Source: Diospyros lotus (lineage: Eukaryota; Streptophyta; Magnoliopsida; Ericales; Ebenaceae). From it: a DNA stretch of 64,000 nt. The stretch spans positions 17,277,879 to 17,341,878 of the forward strand of contig NC_068340.1 of the NCBI RefSeq assembly GCF_014633365.1, given 5' to 3'. Under the pieces are notes generated by a model, which saw only the letters and a program-made list of their open reading frames with translations, ran no database searches and was not told where the DNA came from. The position numbers were made by a program, and so were the translations under genes. Within the stretch, counting starts at the first letter, position 1; each line of letters opens with the position of its first letter. Of the stretch, positions 10,231 through 22,714 are shown piece after piece.

Positions 10231-11393
10231 TTTTTTTTTCAAATCTATCTTCTTACCCATACCGCCATCCTAGATGAAAGCTTCTTCTAAGAAGATAATA
10301 AAGGAAATCCTGTATGGTGGTATGGGTAAAATTAAAAATTTTACATGTATCAGATACACGCAATGAAATTAATCATACACAAACCATACGCAGCTTGGGT
10401 ATTTAAGCAATACGCATATTCATCACATGAATATAAATAAACACATACCTTCAATCTGATGTAGGGATGCAGTATAGAACCAATTTCTATACTAAGACCA
10501 TATCTACCTCAAGTTGTGGTGGTCCTAGTCTATCCACACCTAGTATGCTGTCCTGTACTGTTTCGATCACCTCTTCCCATGCTAGACAAAAAGGTTCCCT
10601 ATATCACCTATACTTGTGTCTCAATTTTTTCCTGCGTGACTCTCACACAAATTTATTTATGGCAGCTACAAAAAATAATAGAAGAAGAAGAAGAATAAGA
10701 AAAAGAAGACACAGTGCATCAAGTAGTAAATTCTACTTCTTTAATTTATTCTGCCACATAAATCACCACCTCACCCACCCTAGCCTCCAATTTGGCTGCC
10801 ATGAGGCAACCAATTGAGGCGACGAGTGGATACCGAATGTCACCTTTGGATGTCAACTTTCTTTACCCCTAGAGTTGACTTCCTGAAGGGGAAAGTCGAC
10901 TTTCCTACCCTGCTAGTCAACTCTTAACCAACCAATCTTGAGACGCTCTAGGCACATGATGTCGATACCAAACTTGACACTCTAGGGTGTGTGATTTTCT
11001 AGGGTCAATACTCGTTAGTAAACAGATAGCACCAAAACCCTTTTTGGTATCGGCTAACACCTTGACGCATTACCAGAATCTTTCCATATCCCAATGATGA
11101 TATGAGGGTTCTTGAGAAGCACTTAGCAGCGGCTCATAATAGTATAGGTGGTAGTGAAGTCTCACTTCAAGTGAACCTAATATGGCTGACGATTACCATG
11201 TGCCATAATCATTCCATCACCTGACATCCTGACTGAGCGAGAGCCATGGAGTAATAAACTCACAAATTTAGTAACTATGTGTTTGATCTCATCAATGTGA
11301 CTAGATGACACCTCAGGAAACTCCTTTCCTAAAAATTAATATGCCCTATAAAGGGACTATCCTGTCACACTAATAGTAGATCACATAAGACGT
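10231..11393 (-). mobile_element. Probable copia LTR, reverse orientation
   Basis: The reverse complement reads like the copia 3' LTR at 13852-15858: a segment near CTATTAGTGTGACAGGATAG, a middle section with TTGACGCAT-type words, then GTTGACT/GTCGACTTT words (10855-10915 on +) and a (TTC)n-like pyrimidine tract. It is a diverged member of the same LTR group. Ends and TSD were not found. No gene is supported. Confidence 0.45.
10253..10329. other. Imperfect inverted repeat (possible hairpin)
   Basis: The left arm TTACCCATACCGCCAT (10253-10268) pairs with the right arm ATGGTGGTATGGGTAA (10314-10329) with a single mismatch across 16 bases, with a 45-base loop. The loop contains a smaller inverted repeat, CTTCTT...AAGAAG. 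It could be a small transposon end pair or a transcript hairpin. Nothing else identifies it. Confidence 0.6.
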
Positions 11394-12061
11394 TCACCCC
11401 AGCGCCCTTGCGCGGCCCCTACCGCCCGTGTGGCCTACGGCCGCGCGCCCCATGCAGCTCCCAGCCACGCCCCTTGACCCTTGTGGCCTGGTAGCATGTG
11501 CGACATGCTGCCCAGCTGCCTCCCGACTCCTCCTGTTACCTCGGGCTTCAGTTTGATCCTGTCCCAGGGTCCACATGAAGCACCCAGGCCAACCCTTCGG
11601 TGGCCCAGTGCGTTCCGTACCCTCAGGTAGGGGCCGACCAAATTGTTTGGCAATTTTTTTATTATTTTTATTCGATCCATGAGTGTATGACACCTATGGT
11701 CCGTGATTAAAATGGGTCGAGGCCGTTAATTGGATTATTTATTAATTATTGGGTTGCTAGTGTATGTTTGACATGTATTAGTTGATCTAAGACCTGTTAA
11801 GTCTTGTTAGTTAGACTAATGGATGGAGCCCAAACCCAACACAATTAAAACAATTTTTTTTTCCAAAATTATACAATTTTTCAATTTATTGAAAGCGTTT
11901 CATTAAGATTGAAATAGATGAGACAATTAATTAACATAATTGTGAATGTATCAATGTGATTGATTGCATGGGTGTATGGTATGGATCGAGTCGACCATTT
12001 ATTTTATGTTGGGAATGAATGCTTGTAAATTTTGTTTTTGAAATAGGGCTTGCGTGTCCTG
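11394..12061. other. Unassigned spacer, GC-rich then AT-rich
   Basis: 11394-11640 is GC-rich, unlike the flanks, and open in two minus-strand frames, but the predicted peptides are low in complexity and match nothing I recognise. 11700-12061 is AT-rich with no feature until copia pol starts. It may be the remains of an LTR or of the missing upstream part of the copia element. Confidence 0.3.
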
Positions 12062-13790
12062 CCTCTCTTAGTTGAAGGGCCACAAGTTAAGCCCAATGAA
12101 GAAGTCAATCTAGAAGATGCAAGTCCTAGTGTTATCATTCCACATGAGGCATGTAGATCTAATAGAGTATCTCACCCTCCAGAACGGTTTCGTAATTGAA
12201 GAGATAAAAGAACCATTCCTATATGGAGACATTGGTCAAGATGTTGACCCTACTAACTACGAAGAGGCGATGTCAAACATCGACTCTAAGAAATGGCTAG
12301 AGGCTATGTTATCTGAAATGAAATCTATGTATTCTAACCAAGTCTAGACTCTAGTGGATCCTTCTGAAGGAATAGTTTATATAGGGTGCAAATGGATCTA
12401 CAAGAGAAAAATTAATCCTGATGGGAAGGTACAAACCTTCAAAGCACGACTGGTGGCAAAAGGATATCATAAAAAACATGGTATTGACTATGGGGAGACG
12501 TTTTTGCTGGTCGTTATTCTTAAGTCCATCAGAACGATGCTAGCCACAGTAGCACACTACGATTATGAGATTTGGCAAATGGATGTTAAAATGGTGTTCC
12601 TAAATAGTTATCTTGAGGAAGATATATTCATGGATTAACCATGTGGATTTGAGTCTTCCAATGCCAATTAAGTGTGCAAGCTTAAGAAGTCCATCTATGG
12701 TCTTAAGCAAGCCTCAAGATCTTGGGACATTCGTTTTGATAATAAGATCAAAGAGTTTGATTTCATTAAAAATTTGGATGAACCTTGTATATACAAGAAA
12801 GACAGTGGGAGCCTTCATAATCTTGTATGTAGATGACATCTTCTTAATGGGAAACAATATTAGCATGTTGATGTCAATTAAACTGTGGTTGTCCAATAAA
12901 TTCTCCATGAAGGATCTAGGAGATGTGACCTATATCTTGGGAATTCGCATCTATAGAGATAGAACAGAGAAATTAATAGGTCTCTCCCAGAGTCTATACA
13001 TAGAAAAAAAGCTAAAGAGGTTTAGCATAGAAAATTACAAGAAGGATTTTATACCTTTTAGGCATGGAATTCATCTCTCCAAGGGGATGTCTCCTAAGAC
13101 ACTTGAAGAGAGAGAGCATGAAAAAGAACCTTTATGTCTCAGCTGTAGGGAGTCTTATGTATGTTATGCTATGCACTAGACTAATTATTGCATATGTTAT
13201 AAGCGTTACGAGCAGATATCAGTTCAATCCAGGTTTGGAACACTGGACAACAGTAAAGTGTATCCTTAAGTACTTGAAAAGGACCAAGGATTTATTACTG
13301 ATATACGGAGAGGGTAAACTTCGTGTTGATGGGTTCACTAATTTAGATTTCCAATCTGATATGAATGATAGAAAGTCACATCTAGGTTTGTATTTATCTG
13401 TAATGGAGGGGTAGTTAGCTAGAAGAATTCCAAGCAGGAAATAACTACGAAATCTACTATGGAAGACAAATATGTTGCGACGTGCAATGCTGCAAAGAAA
13501 GCTATTTGGATGAGGAAGTTCATTACTAAACTTGAAGTAGTTATGTCCATTGAGTTATTGATATCCCCATATTGCGACAACAATGGAGCCATTGCACAGG
13601 CAAGGGAGCCCAAATCTTACTACATGTCCAAACACATCGAGTGACACTTCCATTTGATCTGAGAGATCATAGCACGTGGAGACGTGCAACTGCAGAAGAT
13701 CGCGTCATTAGAAAATGTCGCGGACCCACTGACCAAAGTACTATCACAGAGTCATCTTGATCGCCATGTTGAGAAGGTGAGTTTCAAATA
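12062..13790 (+). pseudogene. pol: Ty1/copia pol fragment: RT and RNase H (5'-truncated)
   Basis: Translated over several frames, the sequence gives the canonical copia RT: SRVSHPPERF and DVDPTNYEEAMSNIDSKKWL, then VYIGCKWIYKRKINPDGKVQ, FKARLVAKGY, then a block corresponding to the ETFSPV motif (here ETFLLVVILKSIR), IWQMDVKMVFLN, the catalytic ILYVDDIFL (YVDD), LGIRIYRD, then RNase H blocks YVMLCTRLIIAYV, SRYQFNPG, ILKYLKRTKDLLLIYG, DRKSHLGLYL, YCDNNGAIAQA and SKHIE. Gag, protease and integrase are missing upstream. There are stops at ~12347 and ~12638 and frameshifts at ~12640, ~13130 and ~13414. It ends at a polypurine tract before the LTR at 13852. Confidence 0.9.
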
Positions 13791-13840
13791 CCAGGTGATG
13801 ATCCAATGAGAACCTATAGCTTGTAAATTAGTAGTAGTGC

Positions 13841-13851
13841 AAGTGAGAGAT
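13841..13851 (+). promoter_or_regulatory. Polypurine tract of the copia element
   Basis: AAGTGAGAGAT lies immediately before the LTR start TGTTAGTGTTAGTGC. This is the expected position for plus-strand priming. Confidence 0.75.
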
Positions 13852-15858
13852 TGTTAGTGTTAGTGCCCTAATGCTACATTTAGATAGCATCTAGCAATTG
13901 CAATTATGGGACTAGTGATGTAATTTTGTAAATATAATAAAATATGTTTTCATATTTTAAGGTCATATTTTCACTCATAGCTCTCCAATCAATACATGTG
14001 AATGAGCCCTTAGAGTTTCCTAACGATAGTCTTATTCTTAAGTATTAAGAATATGTGACAAAGACTTTTAGGTTAAGGATCTCTTAAAAGTATTCTCAAT
14101 CCTTAGATCTATCAGAAGTGGGCTATGATTAATCAGTTATGGACTAGCACATGGGTTACTACCTTTGATTAGTATGAGATACTAATGATTAAAGGATGGT
14201 GAGTCGCATACCATAATCCATTAGATGGATATAGTAGACATTGGGGTAGATGTTAATGGAATATCTACTGAATGTGATGTATATGATAGATTACATGGCT
14301 GAGAGGATCTATAATCTATCACAGACTTTGATTGTGTTACTGTTCCTTAGATCGAAGGCAACACAATTGTCTTATATGTCGATGCCAAGGATTTTCCATT
14401 GTCAAGAACCATCTGGTTATCAGGTGAGAGGCAATGTGTGGTGCATGTACAGTGGCATATGGAAGCAGGTGATTGCTAATGGGATACGTCGAATACATCG
14501 ACCTCCGGCGTAAGGTAAACATCTTATGCAATTAGTGATGGTTCTTATTGAAGAAACCCCTAGCTAGGGTGAAACTTGATTGGAAAATGGCTCCAATGTC
14601 AAAAAGAGTTCTGATGTGTCATCTCGATCTCACCACACTGATTTTGGTATAAACATCGAGTTAGCGAGTTTGATCAGTCCATGACTCTCACTTGATTGAG
14701 ATGTTATTTGATAGAGGGATTATAGTACTTGAGAATCGAAATCCCAAATAGGTTATATTTTAAAGTAAGATTTTATTACTGGTAGGATCGCCCTAACATA
14801 ATGTTAGTTATAATTCAGGATCTTTTAGAGTACATCGAGGAGATGGAGAGATTCTCGTTGCAGACCAAAATGTTTGGTCAGCGTCAAAGACTTGACGCAT
14901 CCCGATTGCTACTTAGTAGTGAACCTAGAAGGTCACACGCATATCTGGGTGTGGTGGTTAACTAACTAATTAAAACTAAAATAGTCATTAAGAGTTAATA
15001 ATGTCACCGTTAAGAGTTAACGGATTGGTTCAATGATTAAATTAATTAGGAGCAACTGTCAAGAGTTGACATGCATGTCGTTAAGTGTTAACGGGGGCCT
15101 CGATTTCATCATGAGAAGGTGAAAGTGTCATTAAGTGTTAAGGGCGGTTCTAGATGCAATTTATGAAAACTTGGACAGATGGGAGGAAAAACGGTCGACA
15201 ACCCTTATAGAATGTTAACTAATGTTGTCGACCAATCAAGCCAAATGATCTAAAGTTCATTAGGAATGATTGATCATTTCTATTGTAAAGGATCGCAAAT
15301 CACACAATTGATTTGTCGTATCCGTAATAGTTTTGGGGCACGTGGCTCAATAGGATGATGGGAGGACAAGAAAGGAAATGACATGCATCCTTCTTATCAC
15401 CCCTTGGGCCCCTCTCTCTCTCCTAATCAGTTTTGTCTAATTGGGTGCAATTTAGGCATTCTAGGGTTTATGTGTTCCATATATAAGCCAAAAGAGAAGA
15501 AAAAAAAAAAAAGCTTTTGCCTTGCAATTGCTGCAACGATTTCTCTTTACCCTTGCTCGTTGTCTCTGCTTCTTCCAGAGCCCATAAGCCTTCTCCATAA
15601 GCTCCATCTATTTGCTTCTTTGTTTTCTTGGTTGCTAGAGTAGCAACATTCCTTTAATAGTGAGACTATTGAGAGGTAAAAACTTTTGTTTTAAACCCAT
15701 TTTTAGCCCAATCTCCCTTGCTCTCTCTGGCTAGTACATGAAGTAGATTGAGGGAATCATCCACTCGCTAGAGTGTGGACTAACTAGGCCCCTCATGTTT
15801 TTGGGGGACGGTTCAGTCCAACCGATTGTTGTTCGGGAGGAGCTTGGAGGGGCAATGT

Positions 15859-17613
15859 TGTAACTCCCTAAACTTTGAAAAATAATTAATCATTGAGTTT
15901 ATGGTGATTTGTGTATGATTATCGATTAATTATGAGGTTGGGATGAATTGTTTGTGATTTATTAAAGAATTGAGGTTGTGGGAATATTTATGGAATAGTG
16001 GAAAAAAAAAGAGTAAATTAAATTAATGAGTTTTTGAACATTTTAGGGTGTAGGTGAAATAAGGAAAATGAGGTGTGGGGTGTGTGTGTGTGAATTCTAG
16101 AAGTTGGGGGGGGGGGGGCTGTGGTGCGATTTTCGGAAATGGGCCTGAATCACCTTAAAATTAATTGGGGAAGTATAATGGTTGAAGGCAAGTGGCAGCG
16201 CGGGTGGTCGCATGCGAGGGAGGCTAGGGGCGAGGCGCGGGTTCGAATCTCCTTGGCTGCGCGTGCGGTGGGGAAAGCTGGATTTATTTTTCCAGTAAGG
16301 CAGGCGCAAAATGAAACCGTTTTAGGGCGCTAGGCGGCACCCATGCGCGGTGCCATGTGCGCCAGCCTCGCACCCAGGCCGCACCACGTGGTGCGGCCAT
16401 GTCCCCCACCCTAGCCACTCTCCCTCACTCCCTTGCTACCATGTGGCAGCATCTAGGGCCTCCTTTAGGCCCCAACACTTCACCTTGCCGAGAATCTTTC
16501 TATTGAACGCTTATAAATAGCAGTGATTTTCACTGTTGTAAATGCTATAAATTTTAACACGCTGAAACTCTGCCCGTGCGTATATGCGAGGTATAAAAAT
16601 ATTTTAAATTTATTTAATAGTGCTAATTAAAAATTAATCACATGTTTAGCTATATTATTTAGCAATGTAACGACGTTAATTAAAATTAACTGTGCATTTA
16701 ATTAAATTATTTTATTTTATAAGTTGTATAGGAAATTGGGACATGAAACCGACGCGAAGCAGGTGGTTAACACACGGTAAGGTTTAATATGATTTGTATG
16801 TAAATTTATTTTGGAATGGCTTGTATTAGACTATGGGAGAAGTGACTAGGCATAGGGCTATAGATTTGGGCCGTGTGAGTCTCAAAATGGGGTCCTCAAT
16901 GAAATCAGTGAGGCCACCAAAATCCGAATCAGGGTGAGATGGACAGGCCTGCATACATTATACACTTCACATTATTCTATGATTGTCATGCATTCTAATT
17001 TACTACAACTCATATTACCCTTATTGAGTCTCCAGACTCACCCTTATATTTTTCCCACTAACCCAACAAGTGGCTCGGGGTCTGAGAAGGGAAAGGCGGT
17101 GCTGATAGATGAGCCGCCAGTTGGTAGTGACCGTTGACAGTGAGAATGTGTGTTAACTCCCTATCTTAATAATGTAATATACCTACTGTGTGTTAATTAT
17201 GAGTGACAGTTATGGTTTAACCAGAAGTGGACTGAAATCAAGTTAAGGTTCCCACTATGAGTAAACCTAGTAGGTGTAGGGAACTTGTACTGGTCTGCTA
17301 GGTCTGGAATCTGAGATATGTATAAATATGTTTGGTTGTTGGGATTTTATTGTACATATTGGTATTTGTTTATTTGATATTAGGTTTATACTCCAAGGGC
17401 TTAATCAGGTACAGGACTCGGGTGAGTTTTCGCTGCCTACACATTTTACTCCCGAGTTCTCGACCAGTCGAAGGCGACGAAGCCTGGACCTCACCTAGGG
17501 CGCCCATATTATTTTAATACTTTATATTGGCAGGGGCATAACCATCCTTCGGAGCAAGTCGAGGTTGTATTGTGTGTTATGGTGGCACCTGGTAGTGGTG
17601 CCAGGGCGTCACA
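15859..17613 (+). mobile_element. Gypsy-type solo LTR (TSD AATGT/AACGT)
   Basis: It starts TGTAACTCCC and ends GCCAGGGCGTCACA. The flanking 5-mers AATGT (15854-15858) and AACGT (17614-17618) differ by one transition, and the copia LTR reads continuously across the site. It is a 1755-bp LTR without an internal region. At 16190-16250 it contains a GC-rich block with a good B-box match (see separate entry). Around 16560-16790 the AT-rich/GACGTTAA sequence is typical of LTR leader. No gene. Confidence 0.8.
16190..16250 (+). promoter_or_regulatory. tRNA-like module (B box GGTTCGAATC) in a gypsy LTR
   Basis: TGGCAGCGCGGGTGGTCGC at 16193 onward is weakly A-box-like. GGTTCGAATC (16240-16249) is an exact B-box core, followed by TCC. 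The order and flanks (GCGCGGGTTCGAA) recall the modules in the two CACTA-like elements. Whether it is a SINE remnant or convergence is unknown. Confidence 0.4.
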
Positions 17614-17781
17614 AACGTTCTTGCCCAAGAGTTTTTCAAACTTTACATCGGCCTACAAACCATCTGTGAGGTATACATTGCTAAACCCCTATGGAATGAT
17701 TTAGTTTTCTATTGCATATGGACATTGGAAAACGAGTCTTGCAAGGTGATTTTGATGTTTGTTTCCACTGCCTTATTTGCA

Positions 17782-20281
17782 TTTTTGAAAAATGTTTTAA
17801 AAATTGGTTAAACCCTTGCATTTATACACCAATAGTTGGCATCCCTTTTCAGGGACCCCAATAAGAATGGGTAGTCTCAAGATCGTTTGTGAGATGTGAC
17901 CATCAGGATTCCATGTGGGTTGTGCACATTGATTGTGACTCTCGGGATAGTATGTAGGAGTTTGAAAGTAATGAGAGAGAGTCCTAAAGGTTGAAAGGTG
18001 ATGAAAGTCTCTGTTGGTAATGTGAGTCCTCTTTGGTGATGAGAGTCCCAAAGTGAGATTTGTCTGATGATCAAGATGGTGTTTGATCATTGAGAGAGTT
18101 CTAAGTGACTAAGAGACCTACAAAGAAAAAAGCAAGTTAGGGGCGTGGGTGAGGTCACCCGCAGACCCTCCGATGCTTAAGTTAGTCTCATCTTGAAAAG
18201 GAATTATTGTTTAAGTGGTATCATGACCATACCTTTGCTAGGAAGATGAGGCTCCTATTTTTATAAAGGGAGGAGACTAATAGGTAACAAGCGACCCACA
18301 CCTCTCAGCAAGCATCTCGGGAATGACTTTGACCGAGTCTCATAAGGTTCGCATAGCCCAATTGGCATATGGCCTGATTAGAGATCAGGATAGGGGGTAG
18401 CCACTCAATTATGACCAAATGACCTTCACATTCACTCAGTTATGATCAAATGACCCTCTAGGTCACTCGATCGACTTCTAAGTCTTTGTGCACAAGGTTG
18501 TATAATCAAGTGACTTGATTTGTTATGGCTAGGGATAGCAAAATAGACTGGAGTATGGTCGAAATAACTGATCAAGAGTGGGGGGAGGGAGAGGTCACTC
18601 GTTATAACCAAGTGACCTATATACCTATTCAGTCATGGATAAGTTTCCTCAATTTCTTGCTTCATGGTCTCATTCAAGCTTTGAAAGTGCTTTTTTTAAC
18701 CCATTTGGCCTACTTGGTCTTGGTTTTGATAATCTTAGCCCATATTAATTTGTAATGTAGCTCCGCCACTTAGATTTTCATAAACCTAGACTGATTACTA
18801 GGTATAACAATTGCTCCCACTCTTTCTTCTAGGTTTCCCAGTGGGAAGAGTAGATGTCACCTTGCCTTCTCTTCCTACGTCATTTCCTTCTTAGACAACA
18901 TCGCTTTGTCAAAGGATTCTTGAATTTTGTATTTTCAGAGGGTCATCATTTTCTGTAACCCCTCAGTCCTTCTGACTTCCCATTGTCTTAGACGATGGTC
19001 CCCTGATCATGTTTATGCATTCATGTGCTTTCGATGCTGGGTTTGTCTCAAATCATTCTTACACTTTCTCATTTTAACTTCCTATGTCATTCTCACATCC
19101 TATGTGCTTCTGGTTCTAGGCTTGTGTTTGTTTCTCTATGTGACATGTTAGAATCTCACATAATATATAAAATTTTACAGTTAGTCTTTGAATCTTAAAT
19201 CACTCACATCTTTTAGCACTTACACTTTCCTTCCTCTAAAAGGGGGTGTCGTGCCCACCCTTTAAGAGTGTGGGACAAGGATCATGCTTACTCCTTAGTT
19301 CTTTATTGATTATGCACTTGAGCTTTTTCATTTTAATCTAGTCTCATGCATTTTACGCTTTTGATTTCGATCTTCCATACATATTTATTGCTTTTGATTT
19401 TAGGTTATCCTAGAACATTTTTGTGTTTTAGCATTTTCAGCCTGTAATTCGATCTCATGCATTTTACACCCCTAATGCTAGGTTTTCTCTTTATCATTCT
19501 AGTGATTCTTGCTTTTTTTGATTTCTTGAACAATTCTCCCATTTTCGCGCTTTGTTTTTAAACAATTCTCATGTTTTAGCACCTCGATTCTTGGACCATT
19601 CTTTCGCTCTTGTGCTTTTTTGGACCATTCTCACACTCATATACTTCAATTTTTGGACCGTTCTAGTGCCCTTGCACTTCATTTTTAAACCGTTCTCATA
19701 CTTTCATGCTTTAACTTTTTGATTGTTCTTACACTTTTACGCTTGATTTTTGGATCATTCTTGCACTCTTATGCTTGCTCTTGTGCTTTGATTTTTAAAC
19801 CATTCTCATGCTCTTATGCTTCAATTTTTGGACCATTCTCACACTCTTATGCTTTAATTTTTGGACCATTCTCACACTTTCGCACTTCGATTTTTGGATA
19901 ATGAGCCCTGGATCATTCTCGTGCATTTCACGCTTCGATACTAGGTTTTGATTGATGAGACCGAGATCATTCTTGCATACTCAATGCTTCGATACTAGGC
20001 TTTGTTTGTTTATTGGACTTTTGACCCTTTTTAGTGCATTCATTATCCTAAAAAGCAAAATACACAAGAAGGGAATTACAAGAAGACAATCGTCACTTTA
20101 TTCGTGCATCACTAACTGACATACATAAATGTTTGAGAGTTATAACCTTGCCCATGATACTTCCCTAAAGTGTTCATTCACATCCTAAATTCTTTCAAGG
20201 GCTTTTGGTCTTCGAGAAATGTTACATGCTTCTTAGAAAGCTTCTTCTCTTTTATTGCTCTTTCTCGTTTGAATTATGCCC
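17782..20281 (-). mobile_element. Probable Tat-type LTR (minus orientation) with U3 tandem repeats
   Basis: There is no gene. On the minus strand a TATA box lies in CCTTTATAAAAATAGGAGC (~18270 down to 18252). It is followed by CTAACTTAAGCATCGGAGGG and GTGACCTCACCC, a signature I know from R-U5 of Tat-lineage LTRs. Upstream on that strand, at 19500-19960, is a run of ~40-bp imperfect repeats. The segment lies on the 3' side of the minus-strand Tat gag at 20282-20794, so it is most simply that element's 3' LTR. Exact ends were not found. Conservation of the signature is from memory, not from a search. Confidence 0.5.
19500..19965. repeat. Imperfect ~40-bp tandem repeat in Tat LTR U3
   Basis: About ten degenerate copies built on TTTTTGGACCATTCTCACAC and TCTTATGCTTCAAT. 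The divergence between copies points to an old array. Open reading through it on the + strand (Phe/Ser-rich) is an artefact. Confidence 0.75.
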
Positions 20282-20794
20282 CTAGCCTTCATGGCATTCA
20301 ATGGGTTCTTTCATCTGGGCTCCTATCTCCACAAATTCCATCAGTTCCCTACCCCTGATCAATGCTTCTATATGATTCTTCAAGTCTTGGCATTTATCAA
20401 CGGCATGGCGATCAGTACTGTGGAATTGGAAAAAGGCGTGCCTTTTCCTTCCCATAGGTTTGTTAACCTTCTTATGGAATTTAATAAGGCTCATTCCTTC
20501 CACAGTTGCTAGGTTATCAGAGCGTGACTGTGTGAGTGGAGTAATCCATAAATCAAAGTCAAAGAGTATCACTACCTTCTCTTCCCTCTAGCTTATCTCT
20601 CCATCATAGTCTTTTTTCTTTTCTTTTTTTAGTCTCTCTCTTCATTCACTCCAACTGTTTTCATCACCTCGTCTTGGAGTATGTATTTATTTGCCCACAA
20701 GTAGATCAACCAGGGTTATCTACTAGTCCAGGAACAAGGATTCTTGCAAGGGAATGGATCGCATCCCTTGCAACATGGTAGCCATCACCACTTC
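20282..20794 (-). pseudogene. gag: Tat-type gag, C-terminal part
   Basis: On the minus strand, right after the G insertion site, the frame reads VVMATMLQGMRSIPLQES and then ITLVDLL, the late part of Tat gag. After stops, 20572-20282 encodes a degenerate zinc-knuckle region (FHSTDRHAVDKCQDLKNHIE followed by LIRGRELMEFV), the C-F-H-H-C-LK-IE-LI module of Tat gag. The upstream half is at 63531-64000, separated by the 42.7-kb G complex. No protease or RT follows on the left; an LTR-like sequence does. Confidence 0.8.
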
Positions 20795-22714
20795 TGTAAC
20801 GACCCGCCCTTCCAAAGTGTATCACTATTATGAGATTTTTCTTATATATATATATATATTCTCTCTTCCCACAATACCATATTTAAAAATTCCTAACATA
20901 TATATATATTTAACATTCCAAATGATAACCTAAGGAATGGTAAACTAACCACTTGCAGAAGCAGAATCGAAACTTAAGGGAATATTGTAATTGCAAAGTA
21001 AGTAAATCCGTACAAAATCATCTTCAATAACCACAAAAATTACAATATCCGGCAAACAAATTTAACATAAAACTAACTGAAACATGCCTTCCAACAAGGT
21101 TCTCACAATTTGTCCTAGCATGAGCGTAGGACTTTATTACACGACTACTAGTACAATTGCATTTCAACAATCTCTTTTCCTTTTCCATTGCTCGTCTCGC
21201 CTGGAACATTGAATATCCTAAGGACAAAGTCCAAATTAGAAGATGAAACTTCTAAATGAGGATTAAAACAATTTTCATGAATGTATGATGCATAGGCATA
21301 AAATCAACTGACACCCTAGAGTAGCTTTTGTTAGCATTCTAGTCTCGACACGAAACCCTAGGTAATCATTCTGACAAGCAACACACGACACGAGACACTC
21401 CTATGGTCATTCCGGTAATCATACTTGGGGAAATGTAGGTCAAACTACTAAGGCGACTTCCCACCCCATCATGTTTAACATAGATGACACAAATAATGAT
21501 ATGCCAATAATATCATATCTAATGCAATATCACATTTATCGAGGCAATATAAAATGAATATATATATGTATAACAATATGCACAATGTCACATAAACTTA
21601 GCGAATCTCTTGGAATTTCATGCTTATTTAAGCAAATAATACCATGTATGAAATTTTCAGGCAAACCACTCACCTTGACTTAGCTTCTTAGGCTTCCTTG
21701 GTATGCGTGCCCTAATCTCAAAACTCGCGCCTTGGCAAATTTCCTCGCCAAAATTTTTGAAAAATTAATAAAACTTAATTTCCTAATTTTCCATAATATT
21801 TTTCCATTTTCTCTATTTTTTCTTTTTTCCCCCTATTTTCTTACCTTCTCATGTGTCAGCAACCACTCGCCCAATGTGTGCTCCCACACACCTAAAGCCA
21901 ATCGTCTTTTTCGGCCTTTTCCTCGCTGCCTACAACTGGTTTTGGCTAGATTTCTTGCACTTCTCTTTCCCTCCTGGCTCAGTTTTTCCTCCTGAACTCG
22001 ATGGTACCCCATTGCACGATAACTCTGGCTAGAACGCCCTGGATTTGGCCATTAAACCTCAGCTCCAGCAACTTCCCAATTTTATGGTGAAGCTTAAAAC
22101 CACCTCAAATCGACACCACACTTGCCCAAACTTTGTAGAAATAATCTCCACAACTTGGAGAACAAAAGGCCCTTAAGAAAACTCTCAAACTTTCCATCGA
22201 TTACTCGGATTACACAACTTAATTTTTGTAAAACCCTCTGCCCATTTTCTCACTATTTATAGCCTTTTTTACAAATTTTCCAGCCAATCACGATCGTGTC
22301 TTCCACCGAAAAGCCTAAGTCTAGGCCATGATAGCCTAAGGCACCCTCAAACGGTCGGGATTTGACCCTAAACTGACGGCCAGTGTAACTATTAACTGCA
22401 TTTCCAGTGTTCATACTACCTTTGCAGACCTGCCATTATTCTTTCAAATTCTTACACTTTGGCCCTTTTGATATTTTACTCTAAGTAATAAAATGGTTTT
22501 GATAATAACTATATGAAAATCAATCTCTACTATATGGATTATATGAATGAGAAAATAAATTTGTAATATATGAATTTTGAAGCAAGGTATGAAAACCTAT
22601 AGAAGAAATATTGAGTATGGTTGAGTGAGATTTGTTTCAAAATATACTTTTGATAATCTCAACTTGCTTTCAAAAAGATCAAAATGAGGATTTGTTAAGT
22701 TTTTAATGTTTTCA

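Larger units (their letters stand above)
13852..17781 (+). mobile_element. Ty1/copia 3' LTR, interrupted by a gypsy solo LTR
   Basis: It starts TGTTAGTGTTAGTGCC directly after the polypurine tract and shares its start with the copia LTRs at 1-93 and 54839. It includes U3 sequence with GTTAAC- and GTCGAC-like words (~14990-15230), a TATA-like CCATATATAAGCC at ~15477, and a CTCTCT-rich leader. The insertion at 15859-17613 splits it. After the insertion it continues to a probable TTTGCA end near 17781, which is tentative. Net length is ~2.17 kb. The short open frame near 15383-15643 is LTR leader, not a gene. Confidence 0.75.

Noticed and set aside
19719..19901. A Phe/Ser-rich 60-residue protein
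   Set aside because: Open frame produced by the ~40-bp imperfect tandem repeat in a Tat LTR.
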